Part shown: piece after piece, positions 1 to 5,198 of the stretch
Layout: each line of letters opens with the position of its first letter
Position numbering within the stretch: position 1 is the first letter of the stretch
Assembly (NCBI GenBank): GCA_026785985.1
Contig: JAJAYX010000707.1
Span: 1-5,231 of the forward strand
DNA length: 5,231 bases
Direction of reading: 5' to 3'
Source of the DNA: Rudanella sp.
Lineage (GTDB): Bacteria; Bacteroidota; Bacteroidia; Cytophagales; Spirosomataceae
The notes under the pieces: model-generated
What the model saw: the letters and a program-made list of their open reading frames with translations, nothing else
The model's database searches: none
What the model was told of the DNA's origin: nothing
Position numbers and translations under genes: made by a program

Positions 1-416
1 CCTGGGTGTATGGCACGGGCAACGCACTAACGGTGCCGCAGGCTGAATACCGGGCCTATCGGCATGAGCCGGGCATCCGGAGGTTCAACACCGCCGGGGC
101 GGGTGCCATCATTGCCGGTCTGTTTGATTTTGGCTCACGCGCCACGGACTATGGCACCCAGAGAAACACCTTTCGGGCCGAGGCTTACCACCGGATGGAC
201 TTTGGAATTCAGTTTCACAAACAAAAAAAGCGGCACGAACGAACCTGGGAGTTTAGTTTCTATAACCTCTACAACCGGCGTAACCCGTTCTTTTACCAGA
301 TCGAAAATGTTTCGGAGCGAAATGCCAGCGGTCAGAGTACCGGTTCTCGCACAGGTCTGTTCCGCTATTCGGTATTTCCGATTGTGCCCGCTTTTAGCTA
401 TAACTTCAAATTCTGA
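1..416 (+). CDS. TonB-dependent outer-membrane receptor, C-terminal part (5' end outside window)
   Basis: Only the last 137 codons are present. The frame is open from the left edge (first full codon at 3) to TGA at 414-416. The fragment is the end of an outer-membrane beta-barrel: it opens with WVYGTGNALTVP, carries alternating aromatic and polar strands such as WEFSFYNLYNRRNPFFYQIE, and finishes FSYNFKF with a terminal Phe, the signature recognised by the BAM machinery. Phrases like YNLYNRRNPFFY are typical of the last strands of Bacteroidota TonB-dependent receptors that are paired with DUF4249 lipoproteins. The plug, the TonB box and any N-terminal carboxypeptidase-like domain lie outside the window, so substrate and subclass cannot be read. 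The lipoprotein gene starts six bases after its stop, which implies one transcript. Its role is inferred to be TonB-energised import of a substrate across the outer membrane. Confidence 0.88.
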   Translation, partial: WVYGTGNALTVPQAEYRAYRHEPGIRRFNTAGAGAIIAGLFDFGSRATDYGTQRNTFRAEAYHRMDFGIQFHKQKKRHERTWEFSFYNLYNRRNPFFYQIENVSERNASGQSTGSRTGLFRYSVFPIVPAFSYNFKF

Positions 417-422
417 CCCACT

Positions 423-1478
423 ATGCCTACTCCGAAAAATCAATCCCGATCAACACCAAAGCCGCTTGCTCTTTTCGCCTTGCTGCCCTTCCTCTCACTT
501 TTTTTGTTTTCCTGCGACAGTCTCCGCAATGAGGTTGACCCCAATCGGCTGAATAAGGAAGCTGCCAAATTAGTCGTCACGGGGTTTATTTCACCCCAGG
601 ATACCGTTTTGGCCGTGCAGGTCAATCGCTCGGTACCGGTGCTGGGGCAAAGCAACGCCATCCGTGACGTGGCTAATGCCACCGTCACCATCCGCGACGG
701 GAGTCAGTCGGTAACGCTGCGCTACGCAGTCAATTATAATCGGCAAAACGTGAATCTGTACTGGGCCAGCACCCGCAGCTTCCCAATTGTAGCGGGCAAA
801 ACCTACACGCTCACCGTTGAAACGCCGAATGGACAGAAAGCTACCGGTCAATGTACGGTTCCTGCCCGTGCCCCCATACCCGAACTTCAACTGGACTCAG
901 CCGTTGTAAGCAGAGGCTTTACATCATTTGGCACCAATGGTCGGCAAGATGTTTACACAAAGGAATATACAGTTCGGGCGCGGTGGTTCGATATAAGGGG
1001 TCAGCGCAATTATTATCGGGTGGCAGGATTGTTTCAGTATCAGGCAACACCCCCAGCCAACTCGACAGCCGTGAATCCGGTTATTATCCAGACAGTATCG
1101 TTCAACGCCAATTTCTCCAACAGCGGAACTGTAGCGGATTCGCCCAGTACAGACGGAGGTTTACTAACATCCAGAGAAAGTGTTTTCTATCAGCCCAACC
1201 AGAATTTTATTGTCTCTGGACTAACAGGAACGACCGTAACCAGCCAGGCAGATGCCAATCAGCTACAGCTAGGCAAGCTACTTCGCTTTGGCGAACTTAC
1301 TATTTCGCTGCTTCATACCGACGAAATGTACTATCGGTATCACGATGCCATTTCCAGACAACAGGATACTGGTGATAATCCTTTCGTGGAACCCGTCCAG
1401 ATTCCGACCAATATCAGTGGTGGTCTTGGCTGCTTTGCGGGCTACAATCGAAGTATGGTAGTAGTTAGGGTGAAATAA
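423..1478 (+). CDS. DUF4249 family lipoprotein, partner of the upstream TonB receptor
   Basis: The product has 351 residues and no known enzymatic activity. The N-terminus is a lipoprotein signal peptide: basic start (K5, R9, K13), hydrophobic stretch at about 15-29, and lipobox LFSC with the lipidated Cys at 31. The mature end, CDSLRNEVDP, is acidic. Bacteroidota surface-export signals are often acidic near the Cys, so exposure on the cell surface is plausible but not shown. The rest is beta-rich: VVTGFISPQDTVLAVQVNRS (51-70), VTIRDG (88-93), and AGKTYTLTVETPNGQ then CTVP (124-147). It ends with a block typical of DUF4249, DNPFVEPVQIPTNISGGLGC (318-337). DUF4249 genes commonly sit directly after TonB-dependent receptors, as here with a six-base gap. 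A substrate-capturing or receptor-accessory role is inferred by analogy with receptor-lipoprotein pairs such as SusCD. No Shine-Dalgarno is visible. The ATG at 423 is chosen because it begins a complete signal peptide. Confidence 0.85.
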   Translation: MPTPKNQSRSTPKPLALFALLPFLSLFLFSCDSLRNEVDPNRLNKEAAKLVVTGFISPQDTVLAVQVNRSVPVLGQSNAIRDVANATVTIRDGSQSVTLRYAVNYNRQNVNLYWASTRSFPIVAGKTYTLTVETPNGQKATGQCTVPARAPIPELQLDSAVVSRGFTSFGTNGRQDVYTKEYTVRARWFDIRGQRNYYRVAGLFQYQATPPANSTAVNPVIIQTVSFNANFSNSGTVADSPSTDGGLLTSRESVFYQPNQNFIVSGLTGTTVTSQADANQLQLGKLLRFGELTISLLHTDEMYYRYHDAISRQQDTGDNPFVEPVQIPTNISGGLGCFAGYNRSMVVVRVK

Positions 1479-1487
1479 AAAAAATGA

Positions 1488-1546
1488 AAAGGAGGAGCGG
1501 AGAAAGGAGCGGCTACAATCGCTTTCCCTTTCTCCGCTCCTCCTTT
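1488..1546. terminator. Perfect 20-bp hairpin between convergent genes, probable terminator
   Basis: The arms 1488-1507 and 1527-1546 are exactly complementary over 20 bases. Inside the 19-base loop, agcg (1508-1511) can also pair with cgct (1520-1523). On the minus strand the hairpin is followed by a long U-rich run (complement of the A-rich 1473-1487), so it is a good intrinsic terminator for the DAHP synthase gene, whose stop lies 18 bases before it. On the plus strand no clear U-tract follows, only a mixed stretch to tatttt at about 1560, so termination of the receptor-lipoprotein transcript would be weaker. The long, perfect, purine/pyrimidine-biased arms are more than a terminator needs, so a dispersed repeat is an alternative. 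Confidence 0.72.
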
Positions 1547-1563
1547 GCTGCCTTACTCCTATT

Positions 1564-2661
1564 TTATACCGCCTGACTGTTCATAATCTCCGTCTGCTTC
1601 CGAATCGAATCCATGTGGATGATTTTGTAAATCTCTTCCACGAGTTCGGTGTATAGGTTGAGTTTTTGGCCTAGTTCAGTACGGGTTTTCAGAATTTCTT
1701 TCCAGCGTTCGGGCTGGAACAGCGTTACGTTGTTATCGCGTTTGTATTCAGCCAGCCGCTCCACGAGGGCCATCCGCGCACCCAGCATCTCCACAATCTG
1801 GCGATCCACATTGTCGATGTTCCGGCGCGACTGCTCCATGAAACTCTGAAACTCAATATTCGATGATTCAACCTGCCGAATTTGCAGGTGATCGAGCATG
1901 TCGCCAAACGCTGTCGGAGTTAGTTGTTGGGCGGCATCGCTCCAGGCTTTGTCGGGGTCGATGTGCGACTCCACAATCAGGCCATCGTAGTTGAGATCCA
2001 TTGCCATCTGCGACAGTTCGTTCAGGTAGGCCCGCTTACCGGCCATGTGGCTTGGATCGCCAATGATGGGCAATTCCGGGAAAATCGACTTCAATTCAAT
2101 GGCCATTTGCCACATCGGAACGTTCCGATATTTGGTGGCTTCGCCGGTGGCAAACCCCCGGTGAATGGCTCCCAGCTTCTTGATACCGGCTCCGGCAATC
2201 CGCTCGAAGGCACCAACCCACAGCGCGAGGTCGGGGTTGACGGGATTTTTAATCAGTACGGGCACATCGACACCCCGCAACGCATCCGCAATTTCCTGCA
2301 CGTTGAAGGGGTTAACGGTTGTACGGGCACCAATCCACAGAATATCGACACCATATTTCAGGGCTAGTTCAATATGTTGGGGGGTAGCCACTTCGACTGC
2401 AAACGGCAGACCTGTTTCGGCTTTGGCCCGCTGAATCCAGGGGAGGGCAGCTTCACCCATGCCCTCGAAACTACCGGGACGGGTGCGGGGCTTCCAAACC
2501 CCCGCACGAATAACATGGACAGCGTTCAGTTCTTTTAACTGGCGGGCGGTCTCAACAAGTTGATCTTCCGTTTCCGCACTACACGGACCGGCAATAATCA
2601 ACGGCTTCCCATCGGTCTGAATCCACGATGACAGCGGCTCAACAACTAAATCAGGCTTCAT
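1564..2661 (-). CDS. Bifunctional DAHP synthase (type I beta) / chorismate mutase (AroQ type)
   Basis: The 365-residue protein carries two steps of aromatic amino acid synthesis. Residues about 1-255 are DAHP synthase, which joins phosphoenolpyruvate and erythrose 4-phosphate. Visible motifs are GPCSAE (25-30), RAGVWKPRTRPGSFEG (52-67), IGART (110-114), KNP (138-140), HRGF (167-170) and GDPSHMAGKR (201-210). These include the expected metal and substrate ligands Cys27 and His205. Residues about 268-360 are an all-helical chorismate mutase, converting chorismate to prephenate. Aligned by eye to the E. coli AroQ domain, R279, R296, K307, R319 and Q356 match R11, R28, K39, R51 and Q88. The E52 position appears to be Trp320. 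In the Bacillus fusion the mutase is N-terminal; the order here matches the fusions known in Porphyromonas and Prevotella, where feedback by prephenate has been described. The ATG at 2661 fits the normal N-terminus. The gene stands alone on this strand. Symbols vary (aroA, aroF, aroG), so none is given. Confidence 0.95.
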   Translation of the reverse strand: MKPDLVVEPLSSWIQTDGKPLIIAGPCSAETEDQLVETARQLKELNAVHVIRAGVWKPRTRPGSFEGMGEAALPWIQRAKAETGLPFAVEVATPQHIELALKYGVDILWIGARTTVNPFNVQEIADALRGVDVPVLIKNPVNPDLALWVGAFERIAGAGIKKLGAIHRGFATGEATKYRNVPMWQMAIELKSIFPELPIIGDPSHMAGKRAYLNELSQMAMDLNYDGLIVESHIDPDKAWSDAAQQLTPTAFGDMLDHLQIRQVESSNIEFQSFMEQSRRNIDNVDRQIVEMLGARMALVERLAEYKRDNNVTLFQPERWKEILKTRTELGQKLNLYTELVEEIYKIIHMDSIRKQTEIMNSQAV

Positions 2662-2674
2662 AACAATCTGTATT

Positions 2675-2705
2675 CTAAACTAATTAATAAACAATGTACA
2701 ATCAA
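2675..2705 (-). promoter_or_regulatory. Candidate Bacteroidota-type promoter for the DAHP synthase/chorismate mutase gene
   Basis: Read on the minus strand, TTG (2705-2703) is followed after 20 bases by TAGTTTAG (2682-2675), one mismatch from the TAnnTTTG -7 box of Bacteroidota sigma factors. The spacing is within the usual range, and the box ends 13 bases before the ATG at 2661, implying a very short leader. The region is AT-rich, so a chance match is quite possible. The TTG lies inside the left arm of the neighbouring inverted repeat. Confidence 0.3.
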
Positions 2706-2780
2706 TAATGCATAACAAGGAAGATACCAAAACAGGGGCCAGGTGGTCTACTATGCCTTGTTCATGCTTCATTATACATT
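2693..2780. repeat. 88-nt imperfect inverted repeat in the divergent intergenic region
   Basis: The left arm 2693-2720 and right arm 2756-2780 are inverted copies sharing AATGTA at the outer ends, AAT next to it, and GCAT plus AACAAGG at the inner ends. They differ by a four-base gap, a one-base bulge and a few substitutions. Inside, agatacc (2722-2728) can pair with ggtggtct (2742-2749) allowing one wobble and one bulge, leaving a loop of about 13 bases. The whole block could fold as one long hairpin. It resembles the AT-rich palindromic repeats scattered between genes in many Bacteroidota, or a small MITE. No coding potential is seen. Confidence 0.5.
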
Positions 2781-2820
2781 ACCCAATAGGGCACTCGGAA
2801 CTTTTGATTTGAAAAAGTGG

Positions 2821-2828
2821 TATATTTG
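2821..2828 (+). promoter_or_regulatory. TATATTTG -7 promoter box for the proline dehydrogenase transcript
   Basis: TATATTTG followed by CA is a perfect match to the Bacteroidota -7 consensus TAnnTTTG. The -33 element is poor: the nearest TTG (2804-2806) is only 14 bases upstream, shorter than the usual 17-23. If used, transcription would begin near 2835 and leave a leader of about 200 bases before the proline dehydrogenase start. That leader contains a weak five-pair stem-loop near 2841-2855 and nothing I recognise as a riboswitch. Confidence 0.55.
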
Positions 2829-2954
2829 CAACCGAACTCTCCTAAAAAGGGAGGACAAATATACCCGGTCTAAAGCTGATTTTTAGTTTGTTGACGCAGT
2901 TTTTTACGATATTCCCAACCAACCGTGTTTAAGTTTGTTGTTCAATATAAAACA

Positions 2955-3032
2955 ATGTTTCGGTTTGGTGCCGCAGCGTTTTTAACTTTCGCGTTTGCGC
3001 CCAGCCAAATGGGCTTACACTATGTCGAATAG
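2955..3032 (+). other. Possible 25-codon upstream ORF in the proline dehydrogenase leader
   Basis: An ATG at 2955 in an A-rich initiation context (ATATAAAACA just before it) opens a 25-residue frame, MFRFGAAAFLTFAFAPSQMG then LHYVE, ending in TAG at 3030-3032. The peptide is hydrophobic and signal-like. Its stop lies ten bases before the ATG at 3043 chosen for proline dehydrogenase, and it overlaps the alternative ATG at 3022. Translation of this frame could therefore be coupled to the downstream gene. It contains only one Pro, so a proline-sensing attenuator is not indicated. Frames of this size arise by chance. Confidence 0.22.
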
Positions 3033-3042
3033 AAGTAATCTA

Positions 3043-4251
3043 ATGCCTACAACTCTGCAACGGCCCACCGAGGTGGCGTCCGTATCGTTTGAGGATACTT
3101 CGATTGCCTTCTCCTGTCAGTCCGATTTCAAACTACGGAAAACGTACTGGCTCTTTGCGTTGATGAATAAAGGATGGTTGGTAAATATAGGAACTTTTTT
3201 TATAAAGATATCCCTGAAACTCAAGCTACCGATTAAAAACCTCATCAAAAGCACCATTTTTGAGCAATTCTGTGGGGGCGAAAGCATCCGCGATTGTGAG
3301 AAGACTATCGGTAAACTCCACAATGGCCATATCGGCACTATTCTCGATTTCTCAATAGAAGGCGAAGACAGCGAGCGTAGCTTTGAAGAAACCACGCTCG
3401 AAGTGATCCGTACTATTGAGCGAGCCAGCGAATCGACTGATATCCCGTTCTCGGTGTTTAAAATAACGGGTATTGCCAGTTCTGATCTGCTTGAAGCTGT
3501 GCAAAAAGGTGATGAACTTACTGATGCCGACAAAGCCGCTTACGAGCGCGTTCGTGACCGGGTAAATCGCTTGTGTGCCCGGGCCCATGAACGCAATGTC
3601 AGACTTTTCATCGATGCCGAGGAAAGCTGGTTGCAAGGCACTATCGACACGCTGGCCTATCAGATGATGGCCCGATATAACCGGGAGCGACCCCTGGTGT
3701 TCAATACCTACCAGATGTATCGCTGGGAAATGTATGACAACCTGGTGCATGCCACCGAAACAGCTCGCGAACAAGGCTACCTGCTGGGGGCCAAATTAGT
3801 GCGGGGAGCCTACCTTGAAAAGGAACGAATTCGGTCGCACGAAGAAGAGTATCAGAATCCCATTCAGGCTACCAAAGAAGATACCGACCGGGATTTTAAC
3901 CGGGCAATCGACTTTTCCCTGAGCAGCCGCGACACGGTTTCGATTTGCCTCGGCACGCACAATGAGTATAGTTGCCAGTACTGTTTTCAACGGATGAAGC
4001 AACTCGGCATCGCTCCCAGCGACGAACACATCTGGTTCGCGCAGTTGCTTGGCATGAGCGACAATATCTCCTATAATTTAGCGAATGCTGGCTACAACGT
4101 GGCTAAATATGTGCCCTACGGCCCTGTTGATGCCGTTATGCCTTATCTGTTCCGTCGAGCTGAAGAAAATAAATCTATTGCCGGCCAGAGCAGCCGCGAG
4201 TTCAAACTAATTGCCAAAGAACTCGACCGGCGCAAAATGGTTAAAAGTTAA
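3043..4251 (+). CDS. Proline dehydrogenase, monofunctional, FAD-dependent
   Basis: The 402-residue enzyme oxidises L-proline to pyrroline-5-carboxylate, passing electrons through FAD to the respiratory chain; this is the first step from proline to glutamate. It has the PRODH barrel motifs in order: KITG (140-143, Lys equivalent to K329 of E. coli PutA), DAEESW (191-196, Asp equivalent to D370), NTYQMYR (221-227), KLVRGAY (251-257, Tyr equivalent to Y437), GTHN (304-307), GMSD (337-340), YVPYGPV (356-362, Tyr equivalent to Y540) and the substrate-carboxylate pair R371-R372 followed by EEN. It lacks the DNA-binding and P5C dehydrogenase parts of PutA, so the second enzyme is encoded elsewhere. 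A helical, hydrophobic and basic stretch at about 44-75 may help membrane contact. Possible starts are 2995 (TTG), 3022 (ATG) and 3043 (ATG). I chose 3043 because AGAAG lies seven bases upstream and homologous sequence begins only near residue 15. The gene is often labelled putA or prodh. Confidence 0.93.
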   Translation: MPTTLQRPTEVASVSFEDTSIAFSCQSDFKLRKTYWLFALMNKGWLVNIGTFFIKISLKLKLPIKNLIKSTIFEQFCGGESIRDCEKTIGKLHNGHIGTILDFSIEGEDSERSFEETTLEVIRTIERASESTDIPFSVFKITGIASSDLLEAVQKGDELTDADKAAYERVRDRVNRLCARAHERNVRLFIDAEESWLQGTIDTLAYQMMARYNRERPLVFNTYQMYRWEMYDNLVHATETAREQGYLLGAKLVRGAYLEKERIRSHEEEYQNPIQATKEDTDRDFNRAIDFSLSSRDTVSICLGTHNEYSCQYCFQRMKQLGIAPSDEHIWFAQLLGMSDNISYNLANAGYNVAKYVPYGPVDAVMPYLFRRAEENKSIAGQSSREFKLIAKELDRRKMVKS

Positions 4252-4294
4252 GAGTGAGTTCTTGACCGCACGGGCGGCCCCGTTTTAACTCTCT
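4251..4294 (+). terminator. Folded spacer between proline dehydrogenase and lspA, weak terminator or attenuator
   Basis: A GC-rich stem, ACGGG (4270-4274) with CCCGT (4279-4283), is followed directly by TTT (4284-4286), a minimal intrinsic-terminator shape. Outside it, AGTT (4257-4260) can pair with AACT (4287-4290) and AGAG (4251-4254) with CTCT (4291-4294), so nearly all of the spacer can fold into one hairpin ending four bases before the lspA ATG. The stem is short and the U-tract brief, so partial read-through from proline dehydrogenase into lspA is as likely as termination. Confidence 0.4.
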
Positions 4295-4298
4295 ATCT

Positions 4299-5144
4299 AT
4301 GATCCAGAAAAACCCGCTCAAGTACTTCCTGTTCGCTCTATTGCTGATTGGCATTGACCAGGCATCCAAGCTGGCTGTTCACCACTATATGCAGCCGGGT
4401 TTTGCCGGGCAAATTAGCCTGATTGGTGATTGGTTTAAGTTGCATTATGTACTTAATCCCGGCATGGCGTTCGGAATGCAACTGACCCACGATTATGGCA
4501 AGCTTATTCTGAGTTTGTTCCGGTTGGTAGCGATGGCAGGTATTGGCTGGTATCTGGCTCATTTGGCCCGGCAAGGTGCGCCAAACGGTTTGCTTTGGGC
4601 AATGGCTATGATTCTTGCCGGGGCCGTTGGCAACGTGATCGACAGTACTTTTTATGGCGTTCTGCTGAACAATGCACCTTATGGCTCGCCCACACCCTGG
4701 TTTCATGGACAGGTGATCGACATGGTTTTTGTGGACGTTTGGGAAGGTTTTATTCCCGATTGGGTGCCGCTTTGGGGAGGTCAATATTACTCGACACCCA
4801 TTTTCAATATTGCCGACTCCTGCATTTTTATTGGGGTTTGTTTGATCCTGTTTTTCCAGCGTCGGTTCTTCCGCGAGCATAGCTTCGATCCAGATGGCCA
4901 ACTCCCCGACGATGCCATCTATGCTCAAACGGCAACCGTTTTGCCTGCCACCGACTTTGTGGAAGAAATTGAAGCCAAACACGACAACACGCCAGTTGCC
5001 GGTGTTGAAGGACAACCCGCCCCTGATCTGGGCGAAGAAGCAAACACGGCTGATTTGGAGAAAGAGCATCCGGTAGCAAGCGAAGAACCAATAACGAATT
5101 CACTGGTGGATGAGCATCGGCCAAGCAAATTCAGTGAAATATAG
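4299..5144 (+). CDS. lspA: Lipoprotein signal peptidase II (LspA) with long acidic C-terminal tail
   Basis: LspA is an inner-membrane aspartyl protease that cuts the signal peptide of prolipoproteins just before the lipidated Cys. Four hydrophobic segments are visible at about 9-28, 68-90, 97-114 and 168-186. Conserved elements are IDQASK (19-24), NPGMAFGM (53-60), GAVGNVIDS (107-116) with catalytic Asp115, and IFNIADSCIFIG (168-179) with catalytic Asp173. The two Asp are 58 residues apart, about 40 more than in the Pseudomonas enzyme. The insert (about 116-167, with WFHGQVIDMVFVDVW) is like that of other Bacteroidota LspA. Ser116 replaces the usual Arg of the GNxxDR motif, also usual in this group from memory. 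Residues 193-281 form a Pro-rich tail with 22 acidic and 4 basic residues, predicted cytoplasmic and disordered. With 281 residues the protein is clearly longer than the 160-220 usual for the family. It lies 47 bases after proline dehydrogenase. The DUF4249 lipoprotein upstream is an expected substrate. Confidence 0.95.
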   Translation: MIQKNPLKYFLFALLLIGIDQASKLAVHHYMQPGFAGQISLIGDWFKLHYVLNPGMAFGMQLTHDYGKLILSLFRLVAMAGIGWYLAHLARQGAPNGLLWAMAMILAGAVGNVIDSTFYGVLLNNAPYGSPTPWFHGQVIDMVFVDVWEGFIPDWVPLWGGQYYSTPIFNIADSCIFIGVCLILFFQRRFFREHSFDPDGQLPDDAIYAQTATVLPATDFVEEIEAKHDNTPVAGVEGQPAPDLGEEANTADLEKEHPVASEEPITNSLVDEHRPSKFSEI

Positions 5145-5147
5145 ACT

Positions 5148-5198
5148 CTATTCAATGCGATAAAGACGCAGCCCGTCCGTCGTCGATCCATTTTTTGC
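5148..5198 (-). other. Possible 3' end of a minus-strand gene cut by the adjacent element end
   Basis: On the minus strand, the frame ending in TAG at 5150-5148 reads AKNGSTTDGLRLYRIE, which has the look of a genuine protein C-terminus. The frame stays open rightwards through the mobile-element hairpin to the window edge, but the codons there (for example GGR and SGG from the C/G run) look like translated hairpin rather than protein. I do not recognise the family. It could be the remnant of a gene interrupted by the element, the real end of a gene running off the window, or chance. Confidence 0.22.

Noticed and set aside
1924..2367. 147-codon open frame on the plus strand opposite the DAHP synthase domain
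   Set aside because: Every motif of DAHP synthase is on the minus strand over the same bases, and the plus-strand product resembles nothing.
2930..2937. Second TAnnTTTG-like box (TAAGTTTG) in the proline dehydrogenase leader
   Set aside because: No TTG lies at a suitable distance upstream, and the sequence is AT-rich enough for chance matches. The box at 2821 is a better match with typical flanking bases.
2995..3042. Earlier proline dehydrogenase starts at TTG 2995 or ATG 3022
   Set aside because: The extra residues (RPAKWAYTMSNRSNL) do not resemble the family N-terminus and neither start has an upstream ribosome-binding signal. The ATG at 3022 remains possible.
4338..5069. 243-codon open frame on the minus strand opposite lspA
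   Set aside because: It lies entirely antisense to a clearly conserved lspA, and its translation has no recognisable domain or natural composition. It is a shadow of the high-quality plus-strand frame.
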